Positions 1 to 6,903 of a stretch of 39,118 nt of DNA are shown piece after piece. Under the pieces are notes generated by a model that was given only the letters and a program-made list of their open reading frames with translations, was not told where the DNA came from and ran no database searches. Location: assembly GCA_018400955.1 (NCBI GenBank), contig JAGYLH010000022.1, forward strand, positions 1-39,118, given 5' to 3'. A program made the position numbers and the translations under genes. The DNA is from Bacteroidales bacterium (GTDB lineage Bacteria; Bacteroidota; Bacteroidia; Bacteroidales; F082). How positions within the stretch are numbered: position 1 is the stretch's first letter; every line of letters begins with the position of its first letter.

Positions 1-218
1 GAAAATGATTCCATATAACGGCGTTGGCCTTCAGCATAAATGGTATCAAAAGCCAGTGATGTTTTGCCGCTTCCGCTTAAACCGGTTATCACCACCAATT
101 CATTTCGGGGAATGCGCAGGTCAATATTTTTGAGGTTGTGCACCCTTGCCCCAAGTATTTCCAGGTATTTGTCTTCGGCAGGGCTGCCATTGGTTTCAGG
201 GTCAAAATTCTCAGGCAT
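1..218 (-). CDS. uvrA: UvrA, excinuclease ABC subunit A (N-terminal fragment, runs off the left edge)
   Basis: Only the first 72 codons are in the window. UvrA is the ATPase that finds DNA damage with UvrB and starts nucleotide excision repair in the cytoplasm. The visible protein carries the family's opening '[12 protein letters not shown]' (residues 23-34) and a Walker A P-loop GLSGSGKTS (46-54), followed by [13 protein letters not shown], which is characteristic of UvrA rather than other ABC ATPases. The start ATG (216-218) is fixed by an in-frame TAA eight codons upstream and by an AAGGAA stretch just before it. A TAATTTTG box lies about 83 bp upstream. uvrC is also in this window, about 30 kb away, so the excision-repair genes are not one operon here. 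Identity is firm; the remaining length and integrity cannot be seen. Confidence 0.96.
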   Translation of the reverse strand, partial: MPENFDPETNGSPAEDKYLEILGARVHNLKNIDLRIPRNELVVITGLSGSGKTSLAFDTIYAEGQRRYMESF

Positions 219-301
219 CAGGTCTATTTCCTTGTTTTGTTAAGCTATAAAATAGCGGAATAAGTTTCAGGTAAAAAATTACCATCAAAAATGAAACTGC
301 G

Positions 302-309
302 CAAAATTA
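302..309 (-). promoter_or_regulatory. Candidate -7 box for uvrA
   Basis: Minus strand reads TAATTTTG, matching the Bacteroidota -7 consensus TAnnTTTG, in the gap between the transglycosylase stop and the uvrA start. No TTG is seen at the usual 17-23 bp spacing, so this is a weak call. Confidence 0.3.
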
Positions 310-351
310 ACGCTTTTGCTTTGAGATAAGTCCTTTCGATAAAAAAGCGGG

Positions 352-1332
352 CTAATTATTTGTAAAATCTTCCAGCTTTTCATACCGTTTAATCAATTCC
401 TTATGCGTCAAATTGAAAGGTTCCACCGGCAATTTGATTACATATTCCTTGCCCCTTCTCACTTTGAGTTGGTTGGAACGCAACCAGGGATTGTACATTT
501 TCAGTAATTTGTAAGAAATACCATGCGCCTGAGAAAACTCGGCCCAACTATCAACAGATTTGGTAATCAGCAATGGTTGATAGGCAAGCGGTGGATATAG
601 TTTTTCGAACTCCGGGTAAAAACCAAAGCGTTCGGGTTCTTTATGTATGATTTTTACGGCCAAAATCCGAAAAAGATATCGCTCTGTTTCTTCCGCCATA
701 AGCAAATCAAAATAGGAGTCGGCCATTTGGTCTTCCATAAAATTGCTGATTCGCCTGTTTCCGGCATTGTATGCCGCGGCTACAAGGGCCCAATCATTAT
801 ACCGCTCGTATGATTTCAACAAATAGCGGCAGGCCGCAGCTGTAGCTATTTCCAGGTGATAGCGTTCATCCACATCCTTGTTTATTTCCATTCCATAGTC
901 CTTTGCCGTACCTTCAAGAAACTGCCAAAAACCAACTGCTCCGGCAGGCGAACGGGCATTGGTCAGGCTGCTTTCGATCATGGCCAGGTACTTAAAATCG
1001 TCGGGCACCTGATAGGCTGCTAAAATGGGTTCTATAACAGGGAACCAGCGATTGGCACGCTTTAGCAGCAACAGGGTTGAGCTGTGCCAATAGGTATTTA
1101 CAATTAGTTCGCGCTCCAGACTCTCCCTGGTATAAAAAAGCTCGATGGGAATGCGCAAATCAGCAAAATACAATTCATCCGGCAAGTCAAAACTGATGAT
1201 GCGGTAGTTTTGCTCACTCAATAAGGGTTTCTCCGTAACCCAGGATGCATGCCGGGGTTTGGAAAAAAAGAGGTAGGCGGAAGTACCAGCCAGAACCACA
1301 AAAAGAAGTACAAGGAAAATTCTTTTAAACAT
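352..1332 (-). CDS. Membrane-anchored lytic transglycosylase (SLT / GH23, MltD-like)
   Basis: A 326-residue protein that should cleave the MurNAc-GlcNAc bond of peptidoglycan in the periplasm. Residues 4-23 are one hydrophobic segment (signal anchor or signal peptide) with no lipobox cysteine. The transglycosylase domain spans about residues 95-230. The catalytic glutamate is probably E120 in LAMIESSLTNARSPAGAVGFWQ, followed by the family's 'GFWQFL' and later 'AAYNAGNRRI', a typical GH23 motif. The C-terminal 60 residues (SYKLLKMYNPWL...RRGKEYVIKLP) resemble a single degenerate LysM repeat; E. coli MltD has clear LysM repeats. It stands alone on the minus strand, 133 bp before uvrA. The start is the first ATG of a frame with a good export signal. 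Family assignment is strong; the substrate-binding role of the tail is inference. Confidence 0.9.
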   Translation of the reverse strand: MFKRIFLVLLFVVLAGTSAYLFFSKPRHASWVTEKPLLSEQNYRIISFDLPDELYFADLRIPIELFYTRESLERELIVNTYWHSSTLLLLKRANRWFPVIEPILAAYQVPDDFKYLAMIESSLTNARSPAGAVGFWQFLEGTAKDYGMEINKDVDERYHLEIATAAACRYLLKSYERYNDWALVAAAYNAGNRRISNFMEDQMADSYFDLLMAEETERYLFRILAVKIIHKEPERFGFYPEFEKLYPPLAYQPLLITKSVDSWAEFSQAHGISYKLLKMYNPWLRSNQLKVRRGKEYVIKLPVEPFNLTHKELIKRYEKLEDFTNN

Positions 1333-1396
1333 AACAGGCTTGTAGTAAACAATATAAGCAATTCAGGACCAATTGAAGATTGCCCTGATTGTGTTA

Positions 1397-1404
1397 CAAA
1401 AGTA
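1397..1404 (-). promoter_or_regulatory. Candidate -7 box for the lytic transglycosylase gene
   Basis: Minus strand reads TACTTTTG (TAnnTTTG consensus), 64 bp upstream of the ATG at 1332. No convincing -33 TTTG is found at normal spacing. Confidence 0.35.
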
Positions 1405-1478
1405 GCTGTTTTGGCTCAATTGAGGCCTTTTTGAACCTTTAATGTATTTATGCCAAATCTGAAAAAATAAATATAGCA

Positions 1479-1696
1479 GTGGAAACCATCATCATACATG
1501 TCGAGCCGGAAAAGATAAAGGTTTAAAGGCTTTTTTGAAGGCTTTTAAAATCCTTTTTGAAGTTAAAAAGCAAAAAAGTACGTACGATCCTGAATTTGTG
1601 AATAAAATCATGGAAAGTGAAGCGGAATATGAAAAAGGAATCAAAAAGCGTATTTCAACTGATGAAGAGCTCAAAGCATTACTTTTAGATAAATAA
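1479..1696 (+). pseudogene. Frameshifted DUF2683-type antitoxin-like remnant, no toxin partner
   Basis: Read with one frame change, this gives a protein of about 72 residues. It begins V/M-ETIIIHVEPEK in one frame (GTG at 1479, reaching a TAA at 1524-1526). It continues in another frame as GLKAFLKAFKILFEVKK, then STYDPEFVNKIMESEAEYEKG, and ends ELKALLLDK at 1696. The order matches small Bacteroidota antitoxin-like proteins of the DUF2683 family: a 'M-x-TI-x-[IV]-H' start, a 'xLKAFLKAxKIxFE' helix, and a 'YDPEFVxKIxxSxxxxxxG' helix. One missing base at about 1515-1517 would restore the whole frame. The opening codon is GTG and no Shine-Dalgarno is visible. These antitoxins normally precede a RelE/ParE-type toxin gene, but here rfbC lies 22 bp downstream on the other strand, so no toxin remains. 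It could be a decayed orphan antitoxin or a one-base sequencing error in an intact orphan gene. Confidence 0.6.
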
Positions 1697-1718
1697 ACTG
1701 CGATTATGCCCCGGTGGC

Positions 1719-2261
1719 TTAAAACGGACTCACAAAATCCTTAAAAAGCGGCGAAACCTGATCCTTTTCAGAAAGAATCGGATCAGCTACACCCCAATCG
1801 ATATTCAAATCAGGATCGTTCCAGCGGATACTGCCTTCTGAGGCCTTATTGTACATATTGGTGCATTTGTAAAAGAAAACAGTGTTGTCTTCAAGGGTTA
1901 CAAATCCATGAGCAAATCCAGGTGGCACCCAATACATCATCTTGTTGGATTCGGTGAGTTCGATGGAGGCCCATTGCCCATAAGTTGGCGAGTTTTTGCG
2001 AATATCAACAGCCACATCCAACACAGCACCTTTCATAACGCGCACCAGTTTGCCTTGTGCAAAAGGTGGTGCCTGAAAATGCAATCCACGCAAAACACCT
2101 TTCATGGATTTGGACTCGTTGTCCTGTACAAAATTTTGGTCAACGCCTTGGCCAAGAAACTTTTCCTTATTGTACGACTCAAAAAAATAGCCCCTTTTAT
2201 CTTCAAAAACAGCCGGCTTGACAATAAGCAAGTCCGGAATTTTTGTTTTGATTATTTCCAT
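1719..2261 (-). CDS. rfbC: dTDP-4-dehydrorhamnose 3,5-epimerase
   Basis: A 180-residue cytoplasmic cupin enzyme that epimerises dTDP-4-dehydro-6-deoxyglucose at C3 and C5, the third step of dTDP-L-rhamnose synthesis. The length is normal for RfbC/RmlC. Diagnostic features are 'RGYFFESYN' (23-31), 'RGLHFQ' holding the catalytic His (about H61), the DVAVDIR strand (83-89) with the partner Asp, 'VPPGFAHGF' (112-120) and the active-site Tyr in FFYKC (about Y131). Its start lies 28 bp after the lpdA stop on the same strand, so the two may be co-transcribed, although they share no pathway. No rfbA, rfbB or rfbD is in the window, so the other rhamnose genes must be elsewhere. I see no damage or unusual residues. 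Confidence 0.95.
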   Translation of the reverse strand: MEIIKTKIPDLLIVKPAVFEDKRGYFFESYNKEKFLGQGVDQNFVQDNESKSMKGVLRGLHFQAPPFAQGKLVRVMKGAVLDVAVDIRKNSPTYGQWASIELTESNKMMYWVPPGFAHGFVTLEDNTVFFYKCTNMYNKASEGSIRWNDPDLNIDWGVADPILSEKDQVSPLFKDFVSPF

Positions 2262-2289
2262 GGTTTTAAGGTGTTAATATATTTCAACC

Positions 2290-3681
2290 CTATAAATGAA
2301 TCACCTCATCATAAGCAGCAGCAGCGGCTTCCATGATGGCTTCGGACATGGTGGGGTGCGGGTGTATGGTTTTGATAATCTCGTGGCCCGTTGTTTCCAG
2401 TTTCCTGGCTGCAACAGCTTCAGCAATCATTTCGGTTACATTGTCACCAATCATATGGCATCCAAGCCATTCGCCGTATTTGGCATCAAAAATAACCTTT
2501 ACAAAACCCTCCTTATTACCGGCTGCGCTTGCTTTGCCCGAGGCCGAAAATGGGAATTTGCCCACTTTGATCTCATAACCCGCCTCTTTGGCTTGCTTTT
2601 CGGTCATGCCCACCGAAGCAACTTCGGGATTGGTATAGGTACATGAAGGGATATTGCCATAATCAATGGGATCGGGATTCATGCCGGCAATGGCTTCCGC
2701 ACAGGTAATGCCTTCGTGCGAGGCGGTATGCGCCAGGGCGGGACCATGCACAATATCGCCAATGGCATAAACTCCTTCAATGTTGGTTTTGTAAAAATCA
2801 TCGACCAAAACCTTGCCCTTTTCGGTTTTTACGCCTGTTTCTTCCAGGCCGAGGCCTTCGAGGTTGGTGGCAATACCAACAGCCGAAAGTACAATTTCAG
2901 CTTCCACTACTTCCTCGCCTTTTTTGGTTTTAATGGTCACTTTGCAAAGCTTGCCACTTGTATCAACCTTTTCGACCGATGAATTGGTCATCACCTTCAT
3001 TTTGGCTTTCTTGAAAGAGCGTTCCAGTTGTTTCGAAACTTCTTCATCCTCAATGGGTAAAATTGTAGGCAAATATTCGACAAGGGTAACATCCACGCCC
3101 ATAGAGTTATAGAAAAAAGCAAATTCCGATCCTATGGCCCCTGACCCCACCACTACCATTGATTCAGGCAATTTGTCGAGGGTCATGGCTTTGCGGTAGC
3201 CGATTATTTTTTTGCCATCAATGGGCAAGTTGGGCAATTCGCGTGAGCGGGCGCCTGTAGCCAGAATGATATGGGAAGCTTCGTAGGTTGTCGATTTTTT
3301 TTCAGCATCGGTAACCTCCACTTGATTGCTGCTTTTTAATTTGCCAAACCCTTTCAAAAGCTCGATTTTATTTTTTTTGAAAAGATACTGCACCCCTTTG
3401 CTCATCCCATCGGCCACATCGCGGCTACGTTTAACAATGGCTTCAAAATCAGGCTTCGGCTCACCTTCCAGGCTGATACCATAATCGGAGGCATGCTTCA
3501 TATAATTGAAAACCTGCGCGCTTTTCAACAAGGCCTTTGTTGGGATACACCCCCAGTTGAGGCATATTCCACCAATTTCTTCTCTCTCAACAACTGCGGT
3601 TTTCATGCCCAATTGAGCAGCCCTGATGGCAGCTACATAGCCTCCCGGGCCGCTGCCGATTACAATAAGGTCGTATTTCAT
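2290..3681 (-). CDS. lpdA: Dihydrolipoyl dehydrogenase (E3)
   Basis: A 463-residue FAD flavoprotein that reoxidises dihydrolipoyl groups with NAD+. It serves the 2-oxo-acid dehydrogenase complexes and the glycine cleavage system. It shows the N-terminal FAD Rossmann motif GSGPGG (9-14), the redox disulfide in GGICLNWGCIPTK (C40 and C45), the NAD-binding GSGAIGSE in mid-protein, the FAD-binding 'GVYAIGDI', and the C-terminal HPHPTMSE carrying the catalytic His-Glu pair (about H442 and E447). It is complete and of normal length. In this window it probably serves SucA-SucB (about 3 kb upstream on the same strand, separated by the repeat array, nadB and a carbonic-anhydrase-like gene) and GcvH. 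A TAATTTTG box 41 bp before the ATG suggests its own promoter. Confidence 0.97.
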   Translation of the reverse strand: MKYDLIVIGSGPGGYVAAIRAAQLGMKTAVVEREEIGGICLNWGCIPTKALLKSAQVFNYMKHASDYGISLEGEPKPDFEAIVKRSRDVADGMSKGVQYLFKKNKIELLKGFGKLKSSNQVEVTDAEKKSTTYEASHIILATGARSRELPNLPIDGKKIIGYRKAMTLDKLPESMVVVGSGAIGSEFAFFYNSMGVDVTLVEYLPTILPIEDEEVSKQLERSFKKAKMKVMTNSSVEKVDTSGKLCKVTIKTKKGEEVVEAEIVLSAVGIATNLEGLGLEETGVKTEKGKVLVDDFYKTNIEGVYAIGDIVHGPALAHTASHEGITCAEAIAGMNPDPIDYGNIPSCTYTNPEVASVGMTEKQAKEAGYEIKVGKFPFSASGKASAAGNKEGFVKVIFDAKYGEWLGCHMIGDNVTEMIAEAVAARKLETTGHEIIKTIHPHPTMSEAIMEAAAAAYDEVIHL

Positions 3682-3722
3682 ATAAAAGATATTTTTATTG
3701 GAATTGATCTGTTTTTGATCGT

Positions 3723-3730
3723 CAAAATTA
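3723..3730 (-). promoter_or_regulatory. Candidate -7 box for lpdA
   Basis: Minus strand reads TAATTTTG in the 113-bp gap between the carbonic-anhydrase-like gene and lpdA, 41 bp before the lpdA ATG. No -33 TTTG is seen at standard spacing. Confidence 0.4.
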
Positions 3731-3794
3731 CAAAATAAAACTTTTAGCCTGCCTATAAGCGATATGGCTATTTACAGAACTGTATATCAATTTT

Positions 3795-4334
3795 TTAAAT
3801 CTCCTCTAATGGTGTAATACTGTCATCATGCCAGCTGGCATAGGTGGTGTAAGACCGCGCTATACGGGTCACCTCCCCTTCCAACAGGGCTTTATCAATG
3901 GTTTTGATTTTTTTTGCAGGCACACCGGCATATACGCTGCCAGCTTCTACAATTGTATCTTTTGAAATGAGGGCCCCGGCAGCTACTATGCTATTGCTCT
4001 CTATTACAGCACCGTCCATGATGATGGCCCCCATACCAATCAGTACATTGTCGTGAATGGTACATCCATGCACAATGGCACCATGGGCGATGGACACATT
4101 GTTGCCGATATTTACCGGCGCTTTTTTATAAGTACAATGAATGATAGCGCCATCCTGGATATTTACATTGTTGCCTATTTTGATATAATGTACATCACCA
4201 CGCACAACAGCATTGAACCATACGCTACAGTTGTCGCCCATTTCCACTTCGCCAACTACCGTAGCATTTTCGGCAAAAAAACAGTTCTTACCAAATTTGG
4301 GGTGTATTCCTTTTACACTTTTTATAAGTGCCAT
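3795..4334 (-). CDS. Gamma-class carbonic anhydrase-like hexapeptide-repeat protein
   Basis: A 179-residue left-handed beta-helix protein built from isoleucine-rich hexapeptide repeats between about residues 15 and 150. The three metal-binding histidines of the gamma carbonic anhydrases appear to be present: H66 in AIIHC, H84 in IAHG and H89 in VHGC. The N-terminal 'GDNCSVWFNAVVRGD' (34-48) is typical of the family, including YrdA-like proteins. The frame is open further upstream inside nadB, but the sensible start is the ATG at 4334, one base after the nadB stop. That layout (TGA-T-ATG) implies coupled translation with nadB. No strong Shine-Dalgarno is visible. Carbonic anhydrase activity is plausible because the histidines are kept, but many members of this family are of unproven activity. 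Confidence 0.88.
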   Translation of the reverse strand: MALIKSVKGIHPKFGKNCFFAENATVVGEVEMGDNCSVWFNAVVRGDVHYIKIGNNVNIQDGAIIHCTYKKAPVNIGNNVSIAHGAIVHGCTIHDNVLIGMGAIIMDGAVIESNSIVAAGALISKDTIVEAGSVYAGVPAKKIKTIDKALLEGEVTRIARSYTTYASWHDDSITPLEEI

Positions 4335-4335
4335 A

Positions 4336-5904
4336 TCATTTGGATTTATTGGGGTAATCAATTGAGTAATGCAGGCCAATACTTTCTTTGCGCTGGGATG
4401 CATGTTTGATAATCAGGTAAGCCACATTTACCAGATTGCGCAATTCGCACAATTCGACAGTCAAAACTGATTTTTCATAAAGGTCTTCTGTTTCTTTGTA
4501 AATCGTCATCAGGCGGTCAAAAGCCCTTTTAAGGCGCAAATCGCTCCTGACAATGCCCACATAACTGCTCATAATGCTTTGCAGTTCTTTACGCGATTGG
4601 GTGATGAGCACCATCTCCTCATTGAGCACTGTGCCTTCGGAATCCCAATTGGGAATGCGGATTTCGTGCCGGGTATTTTCAAACTGTTCGATGGCGTGCT
4701 GTGCCGCCCTATGAGAAAATACAACTGATTCGAGCAGCGAATTGGATGCCAACCGGTTGGAACCGTGAAGTCCTGTGCATGCCACTTCGCCGGAAGCATA
4801 TAGCTTATTGATGCTTGTTCGTCCGAATTCATCCGTTTTGATACCCCCACAAATATAATGCGCAGCCGGCACAACCGGTATCATGTCTTTCATGATGTTG
4901 ATACCAATACTGAGGCATTTGGCATAAATACCCGGGAAATGCTGCAGAATCTCGTTTTCCGGCAAATGACGCGCATCAAGGTAAACATGATCGGAGCCTG
5001 AGATTTTCATTTCGCTGTCAATTGCCCTGGCAACAATATCCCGTGGAGCCAATGAACCCCGCTTATCGTATCGCTGCATGAACTCATTCCCGCGAATATC
5101 TTTTAAGACGGCACCTGACCCGCGGATAGCTTCTGTGATCAGGAAAGAAGGCTTCTCACTTGGGTTGTACAAAGAAGTTGGATGAAACTGAATAAACTCC
5201 ATGTGGTCAACAATGCCCTTGGCTCTGTAGAGCATGGCAATTCCATCGCCTGTAGCAATAGTGGGGTTGGTAGTGGTTTGGTAGATATTACCCGCTCCGC
5301 CTGTTGCGAGCAAAGTTGTTTTGGCCAATATTGTTTCTATCTCACTACTTTGCGGATTGAGCACATAGGCACCAAAGCACTGAATATCACGGTTTGAGCG
5401 CCTTATGATTTGTCCCAAATGGTGCTGTGTGATGATATCAACTGTAAAATAGTCTTCAAGCAACAGGATATTTGGATGTTGCTTAACTTTTTCGATCAAG
5501 GCTCGTTGAATTTCCGATCCTGTTTTGTCCTGATGATGTAATACGCGATATTCAGAATGGCCACCCTCACGGGCCAATGCATATTTCCCGCTTGTTTCCT
5601 TGTCAAAATGTGTTCCCCATTCAATGAGCTCCTTAACCCTTTCGGTGGATTCGGTTATGGTAATGCGGACGATATTTTCATCATTCAAATAAGCACCCGC
5701 TTTAAGTGTATCGCTGATATGCTTTTCATAGGTATCCGGATTGTACATCACAGCAGCAATGCCACCCTGAGCATACCAGGTGGCTGTATCGTTGGCACCG
5801 GTTTTGGTCACAATCATCACCTTGCCATGTTCTGCAACTTTCAAAGCATAGCTCAAACCAGCAATTCCCGAGCCTATTACCAAAAAATCAACTTCGTGCC
5901 TCAT
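4336..5904 (-). CDS. nadB: L-aspartate oxidase
   Basis: A 522-residue FAD enzyme that oxidises L-aspartate to iminoaspartate, the first step of de novo NAD synthesis. Features are the N-terminal Rossmann motif VIGSGIAGLSYAL (9-21), 'ATWYAQGGIAAV' (42-53), 'FIQFHPTSLY', the 'LAPRDIVARAI' motif with its active-site Arg, and 'HYICGGIKTDEFGRT' followed by 'LYASGEVACTGLHGSNRLASNSLLE', typical of NadB and the related fumarate reductase flavoproteins. The HYICGGI and GEVACTG motifs together with the length favour NadB over SdhA. Quinolinate synthase (NadA) and NadC are not in this window. The start ATG at 5902-5904 is followed by a good fold, and the 103-bp repeat array begins about 30 bp upstream. 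The carbonic-anhydrase-like gene follows one base after its stop. Confidence 0.95.
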   Translation of the reverse strand: MRHEVDFLVIGSGIAGLSYALKVAEHGKVMIVTKTGANDTATWYAQGGIAAVMYNPDTYEKHISDTLKAGAYLNDENIVRITITESTERVKELIEWGTHFDKETSGKYALAREGGHSEYRVLHHQDKTGSEIQRALIEKVKQHPNILLLEDYFTVDIITQHHLGQIIRRSNRDIQCFGAYVLNPQSSEIETILAKTTLLATGGAGNIYQTTTNPTIATGDGIAMLYRAKGIVDHMEFIQFHPTSLYNPSEKPSFLITEAIRGSGAVLKDIRGNEFMQRYDKRGSLAPRDIVARAIDSEMKISGSDHVYLDARHLPENEILQHFPGIYAKCLSIGINIMKDMIPVVPAAHYICGGIKTDEFGRTSINKLYASGEVACTGLHGSNRLASNSLLESVVFSHRAAQHAIEQFENTRHEIRIPNWDSEGTVLNEEMVLITQSRKELQSIMSSYVGIVRSDLRLKRAFDRLMTIYKETEDLYEKSVLTVELCELRNLVNVAYLIIKHASQRKESIGLHYSIDYPNKSK

Positions 5905-5933
5905 ATTTTTTCAACTGAGATATTATAAAAATT

Positions 5934-6339
5934 GGAAAATCCTAAATCCGCAATCGCTGATCTGCAGTCCTAAATCTTCAATCACTTTACTTTGATTTAC
6001 GATTGATGACTTAAGATTGAAGATTTTTGCTCTGTGAAAAATCCCTAAATCTGCAATCGCTGATCTTCAATCCCAAATCTTCAATCACTTTACTTTGATT
6101 TACGATTGATGACTTAAGATTGAAGATTTTTGATCTGTGAAAAATCCCTAAATCTGCAATCGCTGATCTTAATTCTTCAATCATTACTTTTTTGATTTAC
6201 GATTGATGACCGAAGATTGATGATTTTTGATCTGTGAAAAATCCCCAAATCTGCAATCGCTGATCTGCAATCCTAAATCTTCAATCAATTTACTTTGATT
6301 TACGATTGATGACTTAAGATTGAAGATTTTTGATCTTGG
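5934..6339. repeat. Array of four 103-bp direct repeats (units R1-R4)
   Basis: Four head-to-tail units fill the space between nadB and the S23-type gene. Using the invariant word GCAATCGCTGATCT as marker, copies start at 5950, 6053, 6156 and 6253, giving periods of 103, 103 and 97 bp (R3 has a 6-bp deletion). Each unit is made of spaced AATC words in its left half and GATT words in its right half. Each full unit has a perfect 12-bp inverted pair, AAATCTTCAATC and GATTGAAGATTT (5972-5983 with 6015-6026 in R1), so single strands could fold into a hairpin with a loop of about 31 nt. Substitutions between units are few. The array has no spacers, so it is not CRISPR. A TTGGAAAATC word marks both outer edges (about 5932 and 6335). 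Confidence 0.93.
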
Positions 6340-6358
6340 AAAATCATAGTTCCATATT

Positions 6359-6730
6359 TTATTTAATAATTCTATTCGCATTCTTTTCTGCTGTCTCAAT
6401 ACTTTTTACGAATATTGAAATCAATTCATCACATTCGTTAATAATGCGATTTAATTTGTCTTCAGAAATGTAAAGATTGGATCTGTGAAGAATTTTTAAG
6501 CACACAAGTGATTCGCGTAATTCCTTAAGCACAATTTTCATTTTATGAATAAAGTCTTTTCTGGATTCTGCACTTTGTGCTTCTCCATAATTCAAAGCTG
6601 GTGAAGTTCCAGAGCGAATTAATTGACCCGATAGATGATTCCCCGCTTTTGTCATTGGGATTTCATTTGAAAGATCAATTATTGATACTGCAAAATTTAT
6701 AAGTCTATCCTCTAATTCTTTGCTGTTCAT
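6359..6730 (-). CDS. Four-helix-bundle protein, S23 / 23S-rRNA-intervening-sequence family
   Basis: A 123-residue all-helical protein. The central 'LSGQLIRSGTSPALNYGEAQSAESRKDFIHKMKIVLKE' region (about residues 33-70, described here by its key RSGTS, NYGEA and DFIHK motifs) identifies the S23/IVP four-helix-bundle family, structurally related to the Avd protein of diversity-generating retroelements. Other members lie within 23S rRNA intervening sequences, but there is no rRNA here. The gene sits inside the 103-bp repeat array: its stop is about 20 bp from the end of unit R4 and its ATG coincides with the expected start of unit R5. A TAGATTTG -7 box ends 5 bp before the ATG, so the mRNA may be nearly leaderless. 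The molecular function of free-standing members is not established. It may bind nucleic acid and act on the repeats, which is inference only. Confidence 0.9.
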   Translation of the reverse strand: MNSKELEDRLINFAVSIIDLSNEIPMTKAGNHLSGQLIRSGTSPALNYGEAQSAESRKDFIHKMKIVLKELRESLVCLKILHRSNLYISEDKLNRIINECDELISIFVKSIETAEKNANRIIK

Positions 6731-6887
6731 GGTTACAAATCTAATCTTGAAATGTCAATCAATAATGTTCGATCACTTTTTTTTGATTTACGATTGATGA
6801 ATGAAGATTGAAGATTTTTGATCTGTTAAAAATCCCTATATCTGCAATCGCTGATCTGCAATCCTAAATCTTCAATCACTTTGCTTT
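6725..6887. repeat. Continuation of the 103-bp repeat: degenerate unit R5 and partial unit R6
   Basis: On the far side of the S23-type gene the repeat resumes. R5 (about 6725-6827) is diverged in its first 45 bp but near-identical from TTTGATTTACGATTGATGA (6782) onward. R6 is a left-half copy (6828 to about 6887), with GCAATCGCTGATCT at 6844. The R5 landmark at 6782 and the R6 landmark at 6844 fit a 103-bp period exactly. R6 ends about 17 bp from the sucB stop codon. Confidence 0.88.
6736..6743 (-). promoter_or_regulatory. Candidate -7 box for the S23-type gene
   Basis: Minus strand reads TAGATTTG, a full match to TAnnTTTG, ending 5 bp before the ATG. A TTG at 6760-6762 (minus strand) sits 16 bp upstream, slightly short of the usual spacing. 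The box lies in the diverged start of repeat unit R5. Confidence 0.45.
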
Positions 6888-6903
6888 ATGCTCTATTAAT
6901 ATC

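Noticed and set aside
1492..1674. Minus-strand open frame of 60 codons
   Set aside because: It is the complement of the antitoxin-like remnant, which has far better protein character on the plus strand.
5934..6339. CRISPR array
   Set aside because: Units of 103 bp are joined directly, with no variable spacers and no cas genes nearby.
6184..6399. Minus-strand open frame of 71 codons downstream of the S23 gene
   Set aside because: It is translation of the repeat units; its codons follow the AATC/GATT words and no family is visible.
6359..6730. Diversity-generating retroelement (S23 protein as Avd)
   Set aside because: No reverse transcriptase, template repeat or variable target gene in the neighbourhood.
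5905..6903. 23S rRNA intervening sequence around the S23 gene
   Set aside because: Flanking DNA is sucB, nadB and repeats; nothing resembles rRNA.
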